Origin: Rotaria macrura
Lineage: Eukaryota; Rotifera; Eurotatoria; Philodinida; Philodinidae
DNA: 64,000 nt
Reading direction: 5' to 3'
NCBI GenBank assembly: GCA_900239685.1
Contig: OENT01000202.1
Span: 1-64,000, forward strand
The notes under the pieces are model-generated. The model worked only from the letters and a program-made list of their open reading frames with translations, was not told the origin of the DNA and did no database searches. Positions 51,901 through 62,973 of the stretch are shown one piece after another (the stretch's first letter is position 1; the number at the start of each line of letters is the position of its first letter). Position numbers and translations under genes: made by a program.

Positions 51901-54900
51901 TGTACTACGAAGAAATTCTAGATCACCATGTTCATAGATGGATTCATCAAGAAATAAACCATCATTATCAAAGTCAGATGGTACATCTTCAAAATCATTA
52001 TCACTTCCTTGTAGTTCATTTTTAATATCATCGTCAGTGTCACTTGTTTCAATTATTGACGTAGATTCAATATCAGGCAATAGAATTTCTGTAGTTGCTG
52101 ATGATGTGCAAGACGAAGGTTCATGAATTATTGATGATTTTAGATCTGAGGAAATTTCTGAAAATAGCAAACTAGAAATCAATAATTGATTCGATGTATG
52201 ATTCATATAGTAACCTAATTGTTGATTAGTAGTCGATGGTGGTACATCAGACTCTACGAGTTCAGCTTTCGGAAGTATATCATCATCATGTAAGGAAGAT
52301 TCTGTATCTTCTCTGACCATGTCATCGGTTGACAATATTGTTTGAACATCACTAGATAAAACTTTTGATTGAAATTCAGATTGACGTCTTTGTAAGTAAT
52401 CATCCAAATGATGTTGAGAATATATATCGATATAAATTGGTGTCATACGGATCGGGTCGTCAAATGATGTTTTCATTGAACGCATAAGATCTAAATAATG
52501 TTTAAAAAAGAACATCATCTATTTATTCAACTGTTCTTCGCTAATGAACAGTTATGAGGCAAATCTCGAACGATGATAGTCGAATGCTCCATTCATTCTT
52601 CCTCAGTCGATTCATACAGGAAAGAATCTTAAGCTTGGTTACAATAGATCAACATAAGTATTAAAAGCAATCACATTGAAAGAAAGGAAAATTATTCAGA
52701 TATGCTCAAATCTGATTCGAAGTGAAACTTAAGATTTTGCTATACTTGTTTTAGATGCATCAAGAAAATCTTGCACATTCATCGAAATGCTGAATTTTGT
52801 CTTCCGAGATAATTGTCAACACAGGTATTCTCACCCTGAATAAGCAGGTTTCGTAGCGATCTGAGTGCAGTTATAGATAGGATAGGATTTCTGCAACAAA
52901 ATTTTTATAGGTTTGTAAAAAAAAATCTCGGAAGTATATAGGATCATTATTTGGAAAGAAGATTTAATAGATATCATGGGAAACAAAGCATAAACGTTTA
53001 TAGTCAAATGTTCCCTCATTCTAACAAAGCTGAGGGAGATAGGGGGCGCGGAGGGGGGGAGAACAAGGATTCCTATTCTCTTCACAATTACACAGCAACT
53101 TTTACTCATATTCTTACTCCCACGCTTACTCTGATTCATCATAATGATGATGAACCCTTAGAAGACTGTTGACAGATTTGAACTAGATAGATAAATTCTT
53201 TTGTATAAGTTTTTTTTTGGCACTAAAACAAAACAATAAACGGTAGTCAGAATGAGAGAAAATTTGACTATGAATGAAAGTTTATGCTTTACTTTCCATG
53301 ATATTTAGAAAATTTTCCAAATTTTTTCTTGGTAGAAATATTCCCAGTTGCATGCTACTTATGTGACCAAAAGATGAGATCTATTAGTTGAGTATTCGAC
53401 TATCTAGACCTATGACAATATCTCGGGCTTGAACATAGTGCCATGTCTCTCTAGTACATGATAGAATTCTGAATATGTTGCAGAACAATAAAGATCTGAG
53501 GGAATATCTTTCCTGTAAGTTTGAAATTGATCTGTTGAAGCCACAGTGAATTATGAGTCCCTCAATGAGATTCAACGGTTTCTCAGCATACTTATCCTTA
53601 AAGTAAAATGAACCTAGCTTCACAAAAAATCCATAAATTTTGATAAAATTTTTACAATCAATAGCCACTATGCAAGGCTACAAAGTAAGGTGTCTCACAG
53701 CTCATAAGGTTTTCTTGTTCTAGAGTAATGACGGCCACAAATGAAATGAACCCCATAGATCATAGCTCTTGTGACTCAAGAAATGGTGGAGCGAGTTTCA
53801 CCGCTGGCCCACATTATTCGACGTCTATCTAGAATCTAGTTTTCAGAGCAGCAGCACTTTTAATGGCTGAGATTTTATGGGAAGAGAGCGATACTTTTGA
53901 CCAGTACTGTATATATGCATTTGTATTTCTCTAAACCATCAATATCGCGTTCAAGATGAATTGTAGTGAAATTTCTTCACTTTTTTCAGATGTATAGGAA
54001 TTATAGGAATAATTACTCGAAAATAGGAAATTATAGGAGGACTTTGGAAAATACCCAGGCAGACAAACATCTGGAAAAACGCGTTTAAACGCTCAATCGG
54101 GAACGCCGATTGTGAGTTACTAACGGTCATTAACAAAACGTAAGAAACGATTTTTTTACGAAGAATTTTCACTTTCGGAGCGTGAAAACGGATAAAAAAT
54201 CGAATGCAGGTGGTTTGAACGCTTTGGCATTTAAGTTGTCGAATAATTATGCGTTTTCACGCTCCGAAAGTGAAAATTCTTCGTAAAAAACGCGTTTCTC
54301 ACGTTTTGTTAATGAGCGTTAGTAACTCACAATCGGCGTTCCCGATTGAGCGTTTTTCGAAATGTTTGTCTGCTTGAGTACAGGACGACTATGAAGCCTG
54401 TGATTTTTTTCTCTGCTCTTTAGTAATTATCCAACTAGAATAATTCCAACTAAAAGGACTTCGAGTTAGTAACAACAACTACTTTAAGTATCCAAATCTT
54501 CATGTCTCACTATAAGACTTTACTACAAACTTCTGAATTTTGATCACGAAAATGAGTCTAATCAAGTTCTTCACTCATTGAAATTTCAGGTCAAAATTTG
54601 AATGACCAATATGTGCAAAAATTTTGATTTACTTTCACCATCGATGGATACAAATGCGTGCCAGCAAAAAGAAATAAGACAAAGCTCTCTTCTCTGTATC
54701 GATTGTATCTAATCAAGTGAATTTCTACTGCACGAAAATGATTTCAAAATATTTACCTTTTCTATCCACTTACCATCATGAGAATAGAAATGAACGAAAG
54801 CACAATACGAGTAAGTTTTAATATGAAAAATGTTTTCATTTTTAAATAACTTTTTTATATCATATTCTGAATATTCTTGATCATATTCAACAAGTAATGT

Positions 54901-56543
54901 TTCAGGATGATATAATTGAATACACTTGATCTGTAATGCATTACGTTCAGGATAATTTCGAACATTCGAAGAAATCTTTAAAAAATCTTTCAGCATACAA
55001 AAATAAAACATGTACAACAACCTAAAGATTTACTTAAAATCTTACCAATATCTTCATTATATTCAACAAGGATTGTTTGTTTATCATTTTGATAATATTC
55101 AAACTGAATTTTTTTGTAAGGCTTAGAAACCATATCAATATATAATGGTACACGATTTGTTTCAATAGACATATTTATAAAACATATATGGCGCATATCA
55201 ACTGTTCGTTGTAGAAGACGAGGGATGAATGCAAATGATTGAAATGATACAGTATTATGATGAGTAACTCTTTCCGCAGCTAACATGAAATAACAGTAAA
55301 TCGAGCAATGTTTTCTATTAAATATGTCTGTTATGCTTACTATCTGAATTTTTGTAAAAAACTTGTGCAATACCTAAATGTTGATAGATTGTATATAATC
55401 GTATTGGGCTTCCATTAACTTTGTCTTGATTACTAAATACTACTTCGATAAAATGAGTTTCAATGTTCGTCTGTGGTGTCCAATATATTTGTAGACCTTT
55501 TTCAGCTAGAATAATAGAGTACACATTGAAAATTTACGTAACAAAATATCTCAATCGTTATATATTAACGACGACTATTCATGAGATTCTAGTTTATCAA
55601 AATTTCAATAGAATTAGAGAATAATGTATGCTAATAGTGTCATTGTCAATGAATTCGAGAAAAAAAGCTTTCTTTGAATTTTGTTCGTTAGAATCTTCAC
55701 AGACATGATATACAAGAATGAATCGATTTTCATATAAATACGTACGAATCTGACTTGTTATCACTTGCTGTGTAGAAAGACTTGTTGAATTTAACACTGT
55801 TTGGTGGTTAGCTTTCCACGATGTATTTCCATCAATTTGTGGAACAATCGTTAATCGCCCATTATTTATCGTTGACGGTAACGGTGGTGTTGCATTCTTG
55901 GTGAAAGATGATGCTGGTAATGGCTGTTGTCCTCTTAATGATGATATATTCGATGAACTGTAATTCAATAGATGTTTCTAATGCAAATTTATAAACAAAT
56001 AGCATCATATTCGTTTATTATGGTTGTTTATTTGATTTTACTTTTGATTGGCAATATATTCGAAAGGCTTTAGTTAATGCATCTAAATCTAGAGTGCTTA
56101 ATGTGCCAAGTTTATTCTCATGGTGTTTTTTTGTTAACACATGTGGATAAGGACAATTTGTCGAACGCCGACACATGGTTGTATAGAAATACTCATAGCA
56201 TAGATGTAAATTGGGACATGTTTCACCATCATTTTGACACATGCCATCATAAAAATTATTTCGACATATTTCGAACTGTTGACAAACAAACAAGGGAAGA
56301 TTAGTGTAACGAAAAACCTGTGAAAAAAAATTCAATACAAACAGGCATATGAAATTCAATACGATTACGATCACGACTAATTTTGAATATTTCCATAAAA
56401 TTTCTAATACTAGCAAGTATATATTTTGAATTCGTACATAAATGTTGTTCCGAACAATAATCAAATAAAAAAGGAACTTCAAAAAGACATGTCTGTTGTT
56501 CAGAACATAATCGTAATATTGCATTTACAATATCGATATCCAT
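45928..56543 (-). CDS. CCCH zinc-finger, RRM/KH-like, WWE, inactive-PARP protein (ZAP/PARP12/PARP14-like)
   Basis: Exons (minus): 56042-56543, 55701-55977, 55341-55505, 55046-55279, 54757-54986, 51492-52518, 50763-51058, 49556-50368, 48680-48938, 48559-48615, 48249-48484, 47360-47638, 47179-47305, 47022-47117, 46901-46968, 46357-46525, 45928-46247. All junctions fit in phase; about 1,717 residues. Order: N-terminal winged-helix-like part; two CCCH fingers (C-x8-C-x6-C-x3-H and C-x8-C-x5-C-x3-H); RRM-like regions of PARP10/14 type (TAERVTHHNTVSF; KKLFKNENIF); an acidic then Lys/Arg-rich region; KH-like stretches (VIEGNIKSNVQHCLNYL; KITGRSSEKTHLAQ); WWE (QWIYYD to FNLDKMIE, about 1420-1495); PARP fold to the end (VCRVLIGRYTRGDSSV, PEYLITYQ). 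Relatives bind viral or cellular RNA and ADP-ribosylate; here HGT is RLV and the active-site Tyr is His, so catalysis is unlikely. An A8 run at 56323-56330 breaks the first exon's frame by one base. Could be two or three genes split at the long introns. Confidence 0.75.
46526..46900 (-). other. intron of the PARP-like gene, empty
   Basis: A 375-bp intron between the exons coding PETWIIE and IHRIQNPRVF. Nothing else is visible in it. Confidence 0.6.
48130..48245. repeat. possible decayed copy of a hAT MITE arm, in an intron
   Basis: Read on the minus strand from 48245, the sequence TATTTCAAGTCTACTATCA is close to TATTTCAAGCCTACTACCA in the 8234-8623 MITE, and CTGTG follows in both. Similarity fades beyond about 26 bp, though CCAGC and ACAATA blocks recur. 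It sits in the 610-bp intron 47639-48248 of the PARP-like gene. Confidence 0.35.
48939..49555 (-). other. intron of the PARP-like gene, no inner feature
   Basis: A 617-bp intron between the exons ending VETEQ and beginning AIGILTLF. A tRNA-like hairpin near 49310-49390 was considered and not accepted. Confidence 0.55.
50369..50762 (-). other. intron of the PARP-like gene, empty
   Basis: A 394-bp intron joining KIDRSEQ to KATVTNVPS in phase 0. Nothing else seen. Confidence 0.55.
51059..51491 (-). other. intron of the PARP-like gene, empty
   Basis: A 433-bp intron joining the Lys/Arg-rich region (KRKTNNNQINSK) to TLESTAESIQEDD in phase 1. Nothing else seen. Confidence 0.55.
53690..53912 (-). 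mobile_element. end fragment of a Tc1/mariner-like transposon
   Basis: The minus strand begins at a TA with TACAGTACTGGTCAAAAGTA, the typical tip of Tc1/mariner inverted repeats, next to a TA dinucleotide. Matching sequence continues inward for roughly 200 bp. I found no second copy of the tip nearby and no intact transposase, so this is a truncated remnant. It lies in the 2.2-kb intron 52519-54756 of the PARP-like gene. The 94-codon open frame 53384-53668 beside it may be part of the same insertion. Confidence 0.5.
54056..54376. mobile_element. foldback element, 321 bp, in a PARP-gene intron
   Basis: The left end CAGGCAGACAAACATCTGGA and the right end in reverse CAAGCAGACAAACATTTCGA open two arms of about 130 bp with high identity (shared GCTCAATCGGGAACGCCGAT and CACTTTCGGAGCGTG). 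The centre near 54215 is short. Eight-bp flanks do not match; a 3-bp TAC lies near both ends, which is too little to assign a superfamily. No coding capacity. Confidence 0.8.
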
Positions 56544-58823
56544 CTTTTTTTTGCAATATTTGAAATTTGATAACTTTAGATCAATGACCTTTTTAAATTA
56601 AATTTAAAACTAGTGATTTTTCAAACGTTTAATAGCTCTCACACATGGTCACCGATACATGAATCATCAGATCTGTTAAGAAAGAAAAAATCAGTAATGC
56701 ATTTGGAAAAGAATTTATTTTCAAAGTTTGATACTGCATTTTTATATATTGTGCAATCATTTTAGATGATCTATGAGATTAGGTTTTCATTATCAATATG
56801 AATTGGACTAATTACTTATAGTGACATCTTATGTTGGTCTTATAAACGAACAGCCTAATGAAAAGTCAGCGTATAGTGAGCAAGGCACTATCGTATGGGT
56901 CAAACTTAGCTTTTGTGAAAAGCATGAGCTAGATAGATTTATGTACTCTCAGAGAAAATTCATTGTGGAATGCAGATGTCGCCTAATTAAGTGCATATTC
57001 GACATTATTTATTTTATTATAACCGGTAATGATATCTGCCGAACAAACGAAAGAAATAAAACGCTGAAGTCGAAGCGAAATGTGCCTAATGAGCTGATTG
57101 GCTGTAATCGCAATGAGATCATATCGACATCTATATACATTACTTTATCTTTGATCAATTATCATCCAGAGTTTCTCATAAGATGCAATGCAAAGTATGA
57201 ATAGTGCTCACAAAGTACATCCTTGATACTTTATTTTTATCAGCACAGTAACGAAAAGGGTTTCAACCGAAGATTATAAGGATCTGGAATCTTCAGCTAT
57301 CATCATGGATCCTTGTTGTTAGAAATCCTGATATCTCTGGATGTATTTTAAAGCACTAGATCGTAGACTTTGCTGTTCTATTGATCGGCTCACTTAAAAA
57401 AAATCATTGTTCTATAATGTCAGTTGTTCATCAGGATTTGAATCAGACTTCTTTTTTGAATTATAGAAAGACAAAATTTGACCGATCTCAAACGTTTGAG
57501 TTGAAGAAGAGTTATGATCTATTCTAGTTCATTTATCTATGACTTTTGTCACTCAAAAGCTAAAGAATTTGACGCCCTGGTCAACATATTATTATTTAGA
57601 ATACTCTTAACGTTTGAAGGCATGGATCACATTAATAATATAAATAGTGTGAAAACGAGTTTCTAAACGATAGATTTGCAATGGATGGGCGTGTAAGTCT
57701 TTTTGAAATTCATACCAACAACTAAAAGTGATTTTGTAACTAGAAATATTGTTTATAAATAGACTTCAGGATTCTAAGAATATCTTAATGGTTTTAGTCA
57801 AACGATGAATTTTCTTTTTAAAAGCTCAATTTTCAAAGACTGATAAGATTTAAGAAAAAATCAGAAGAACAAAACTCAAGAACTGTCGAAATTGAAATAT
57901 TTCATGAAGACAATCAACTTTACGATTTAAACCTTCACAACAGTATTCGAATCATTACATGTACCTGTTTACACAATGGAAGAATCAATGAAAATTCGTA
58001 TGGAATATTTCAAGAGAAAACTTATGGATCAAAATCTCTTTAAAGCTGTGCGCCATAAAAATTTTCACGATGAACATTCAAAATTAATAAATCATTTCAT
58101 GAAAATCTGATGAGTAAAGTTTCTGAACGAAAATACATTTAACAGAATTCGAAACTATATTATTTAGTAATCTAAAATTTGCAAAATGAACTTATATGCA
58201 TACTTTCTAAGCTCCATTAGTCCTAATATTAATCTTTATTCTAAAATCATACATCGACTCTCATGATATCCTACTTGCACAGTGCAGGATCAAGTTGCAC
58301 GCCAGTAATTTCTTGTTCACCGATGTACAGATCTATGAACATGATGAAAATATTCTGTATTTCTACAGAAATAAGAAATAATATTTTTTTTTGTCATAAA
58401 TTGTTCAGTAAATATCAAAAAAGAAAAAAATTAATTTATAACTTTTTATTATGCTGACTTTACTGAAAGGAATATCACACTTGTTTAAACCATCGACTCC
58501 TTTAATAACAATTGTAAAAAATGAATCTCACTCATCGATATTTTGTATGTTGCCTACAAGGTACTATTCAAAAAAATTTGATCAAATATCAGAATAACTA
58601 CATTGAAGAAGTTTATGAATGTGATGGCTGTTATCTATTAACTAAAGTTGAGTTTTTATCGTATTTATTGGTTACAACTTGAAATAAAACCCATGCTAAT
58701 TACAGATTCAATTATTCAACATAAAAAAATGGAATAAAATAAACTTTCATGAATATCAAATGAAAAAAGTACTTAAACTTTATCACATAGACTGAAAGAC
58801 AATATGTATTTCATAATAAAACG
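56544..58823. other. upstream region of the PARP-like gene, then gene-poor
   Basis: Contains the presumed promoter of the PARP-like gene. Two open frames were noted: 56821-57204 (127 codons, starts at GTG) and 57976-58110 (44 codons, MEESMKIRMEYFKRKLM). Neither shows a family motif or splice context, so neither is called as a gene. Confidence 0.45.
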
Positions 58824-59170
58824 TTATTAAAAAGAACTCTACCTATTAGTGTTGGTAAAGGTACATCAACAATTGATCATGCTGTTATAAGTGAAGGTGA
58901 GAACGATGACATTACTAAACATAAATTATTTGTTGAAGGCGAAGGTATGAGAGATACTATGAGTAATTATACACGATGTTAATGCTATATAAAACAGCAT
59001 TAAGTAATACAGCGGGAATGTTTCAATGTTTGAAGATCGAAGCAACACGTTCAACAAGAATTAATAAAATTGGTTTAATCAATAGAATCATACGATATTG
59101 AACTTAAAGTTAGACATGCTATCCCTTTAGTTGATTTAATCACTGATAAATTAAAGACGCTGTTTTTTTT
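58824..59170 (+). pseudogene. decayed RNA polymerase largest-subunit (RPC1-like) fragment
   Basis: In the first frame LLKRTLPISVGKGTSTIDHA and KHKLFVEGEGMRDTM follow the RPC1/beta-prime pattern (a VKGI...RAVI block, then LLVEGxxLRxVM). After an in-frame stop at 58980-58982 a shifted frame gives NTAGMFQCLKIEATRSTRIN, matching the LGIEAART.IINEI block, and a third frame gives YDIELKVRHAIPLVDLI, matching the (M/I)xxxRHxMLLADLM block. Order and spacing are those of the clamp region of the largest subunit. Two frame shifts and stops make it non-functional. No introns separate the blocks, so a processed copy is likely. Pol III (RPC1) fits best, but I cannot exclude Pol I or II. Confidence 0.6.
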
Positions 59171-62100
59171 CTTGATCAATGATTATTTATTAGAAAAATG
59201 TTTGAAACGTATTGGCACTGAAATATTTCAATTATTATATTTAGAATAATCATAGAATGTGATGCAAAAAAAGATCGATCTTTCTTTCTTTTCAGTGGAA
59301 CGGCAGTAAAAGAAATTTTCATTTCTTCTTTCAAATCGCATATTATGTATTTTTTTGTCGTAAGTCAATATCTCTATTAAGTATTTAAACTCTATCGATT
59401 GAGAGTAAATTTTCTGTTCCTTCGAATTTTACAGAATTTAAGTTTGTTATTTATTCATAAAATAACACAAAAAGCACTCGACTGAACAAATATGCAATTT
59501 TTTTTCTTTTCAATGGTTGCATTCGACACTCCTTTGGATAGTACGAATCAGCTCCATTCAAACTTTTTAAGAACTAGGTGGGCTAGATTTCAAGAAAATT
59601 AGGACTAATCTTATCTTTGAAAGGTTTAGGCTGAACTCTCGTAAAGCCGTTGTTAGTCTTTGATAGAATTTGCTAAGTTATTAATGATACTAGTTTGACT
59701 ACACAATAATTACTAAATAATAAATTCATTTATCTACTTTTCAAATATTCGTTCAGTCAGTAATGAATTTCGTTTGTTTTCGGAATGTTTTCGTTCATCA
59801 AATAATTGATTAGCGATTTATGTGACTTATTTTGATGAATCAAATCAATACAAAATAGCTAGTGGTTCTTTCTTTTCGTGTTATTTTCTTCATGGATTTA
59901 CTGTAAAGTTAAGTCATATAGAAATAACCATTATCCTACATGACATGACAAAGTTGGACGTATTTTGAGGTTGATCTTCCTTTCCGTTGCATCAATTCAG
60001 TTTTTGGATCTGCGACAAATTAATATAAATTACATGAAAACTTTTCTATGATATCTATGAAAAACTTTTTTCTCTGCTCCTGATCATTATAGGCAGCCTC
60101 TTGAAAGTGTTCGGCGGCCTAATTTCATGACATATTTTGTACACTTATAAAATTCGACAGTAAACATCTGAAGAAAAAAAAACAATGGAGAGCGAAAAAA
60201 TCAGTTTTTTTTCAGCGTACTGCATAAGTTATTGTGAGACGCATCCTGCAATAGAATGTCACAACTGCATCATCAAAGTAGGATCGAAATTTATTCGAAT
60301 TTCTGTTTTATTACGGTTTCATTTTGAATTTAACAAATTTTAATTGTTGTTGTTTGATTTATTAGTATCCAAATCCTGAAAGTGTAAAGAAACGAGAATT
60401 AATATTTAATAACCTTGATATGAATAAGGCACTGTTTGTTTCTTGAGCGTTCTCTTTTGTTTTCTTTCTTCTAATATGTTTTCTATTCGTATATAAAAAA
60501 AAATAGAATGTTCATGTTCTAAATGAGTGTTGTTGGGCATACCAGACTTCCGTCACCAATACAAGTAGTCAGTTTCAGATTTAATCAATTTATTTTCAAA
60601 CGCTGTCTTATTGTTGTAGAAATTAGATTATGTTTCAACTGTAAAAAAAATATAACTAGTTACGCAGGCAATGAATATTTATTAGAAGAGAAGAATGATT
60701 TGATTTGAATGTTTAGCACGTTCTATGAAAGAATAATTATTTCAAGAAGATGAAATACTTCACCTGATGGATGATGTAACAATATAAAGATTGGCATTTA
60801 GCTACGATAAATGAAAACCATGAAGGTCTACAACTTACAGAATTTATCTACATTATTATAATCGTGTCATTGGGAAATTTTTCATCAATTCGATTTTCAC
60901 CAAACGTTGAACTCAAATTTTCAATAGTCCTTGTTCACTGAAACATAGCAACTCAAATACGATGTTCTTGTTGTTTATTCAGTGCCATTAGAAAACAACT
61001 TAGTGAGATTTTGGCAGAATTTTTCTTCAGTACAACACAAAATTTCATAGCTGCAGTATTTTTCAGCAAGATTTGATCCGGTTTTATCAAGATATTTTAT
61101 TTTCAATACGAATTCATTTCATGTCTTGTTCTCAGAAAATGGATTTTAAATCTGCATAAAATATTAGTTAGTGGTAGTAGAACACTAACGTTAGTTCATG
61201 ATCAATGATGAGGACTTTATCTCTTGTGAATTTATATTGATTTAATTATACTTTGTTGCTATGTATATAGTTTAAATCACACTTACTCTTTTCTGCTTCT
61301 ATCCGCCGTCCACCCAACCATCGTCTCTTTTTTTAATTTAATTACTTATTTCATATTCTAGGTCTAGCTATGTTACCTTGCCTTTAACAATCAATAATGC
61401 ATATGCGGAAGCCCTCATCAGCTTAGCTAGTGCTCCGCTTCTTTATGGTACACTATTTGCTTTTCTACCCCTATTTATCATACTAAATGCTACTTACTGT
61501 AGCTGCTTTTCACTATGTTTATTGCCAAATATATATATAAGTTAAGCTCAAGTTGAGCATGAATAATAATTTAGTTACACTGATATAATAAACTCTGATT
61601 TCAATAAATATGGACGATAAAAATGTTATTATGGAATGGAAAGAAAAAAAGTTAATGAATGAAAAATGTGCAGAAATATTTGACGAATCCGCGATGGTAG
61701 ACAAGTATGAAAAGATTTCAACTGCTTTGATGATATCTGATAGATTTGGGATATGAGCCAGTATTCATTGTGTATGATACCTCGAAAGATACTCAAATAG
61801 TTGTTCAAGTTGTTTTCTTAGGATAACAGCACTTATAGGTTGACTATTTTCTCTCAGAATTGGGTTTCTAGAAAATAATTAAAAATATGAAGAATAATAT
61901 GACACACTACTAAGTATAGTAAATCAACGCTGATATCAATAAGATGAGATCACATAGCACACAGATGAAAGAAAGAGCGTATCATATCATAATTGTGCGT
62001 TTATCATGTATTCGATGAAACATTGTTTGCAAGGATGAATACGAATGTGTGCGGAATACTTTCAAACCAGTGATCTGGAAAGAACAAGGACTCTGCATGT

Positions 62101-62720
62101 AAAAATTAGTAATCTATGAACCATTTATCATATTACAGCATGGTATCAGAAAGAATATCGATTCATTTTTATCTCAAATGCTTGGCACATCTAAACAAAA
62201 CTATTGACCGTAGTTATGTTGAGTTTTGAACCAGAGCTGCCAACAGCCCAATTTTTTTCGATCCAGTCTGACCTGTTGCCTGGCCTTCACGCATACATGA
62301 AACAAAAAAGACGATGCTTCTCTTTATAACACATGTTCATTCGGTTCAATATTTAGTCATCATGTTGAAGATTATGTGGCTGTTTATTTCTGTTTTTACG
62401 GGAGTCCCTTTCCTGAGTCAAATTTTTCGTTTCTTGTTTTTTTCTATTTTACACGAGCTTTGAATTTGAAGTGTGCTGTATCTATTAGTGATGTTTTGAG
62501 GATTCAATTATTACCATACAGTAAAAAACAGGCGAAAGATAAATCAATCACGATAGATGTATAGGAGGTTTTTCTTTTCTTTCTTGATTTTCTCGAACAT
62601 AGTTTTTAAGTAAAAATTGACAAATTTGTCCCGTTTCTCAGGCATGATATATTCGATCAAGCTGAAAATTTTTTTCTACAAGTACCCGATACCCAGGTCG
62701 TTCATCCACAGCCGTATACC
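59171..62720. other. intergenic, no gene seen
   Basis: AT-rich sequence with short open frames only (60523-60708, 61519-61704, 62376-62564). A short segment at 59878-59950 resembles the TM7 coding end of the GPCR at 11 kb; see the findings. Confidence 0.5.
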
Positions 62721-62724
62721 TATT

Positions 62725-62850
62725 ACTTACGGCGAAAAACGGCAAACGTATTTTGTGACCGTTTACTATCGTCATAAAGGAAGTCTTACGATAAATTACG
62801 ATCGTCGTAAACTGTGATCGTGAAAAATTCACGTAAACGTTCGCCGTAAA
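62725..62850. repeat. short degenerate inverted repeat
   Basis: TTACGGCGAA at the left and TTCGCCGTAA at the right enclose about 110 bp with partly matching inner blocks (CAAACGTATTTT against ACGTGAATTTTTC; GTTTACTATCGTC against GTTTACGACGATC). It may be a small MITE remnant. No target duplication was found. Confidence 0.45.
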
Positions 62851-62903
62851 TACACGTTAACTGTAAACGATAGTCGGATATCACAGTAAATGATAGGATA
62901 CAA

Positions 62904-62973
62904 TGGGTGTGGGTGTGAGTGAGAATGTTAAGAAAAGAAACACCCACACCTACACCTACACCAACAGTTTTTG
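62904..62973. repeat. facing telomere-like hexamer tracts
   Basis: GGGTGTGGGTGTGAGTGAG is followed within about 20 bp by CACCCACACCTACACCTAC on the same strand, giving two short tracts in inverted orientation. The units resemble TGTGGG, reported as the telomere hexamer of a bdelloid rotifer, but both tracts are short and imperfect. Confidence 0.4.

Noticed and set aside
53384..53668. 94-codon minus-strand open frame
   Set aside because: It lies in the transposon-rich intron of the PARP-like gene and shows no conserved motif.
56821..57204. 127-codon plus-strand open frame
   Set aside because: It starts at GTG, shows no motif, and has no splice sites or neighbours to support it.
57976..58110. 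44-codon open frame with protein-like composition
   Set aside because: Too short and without a recognised family; kept only as a note.
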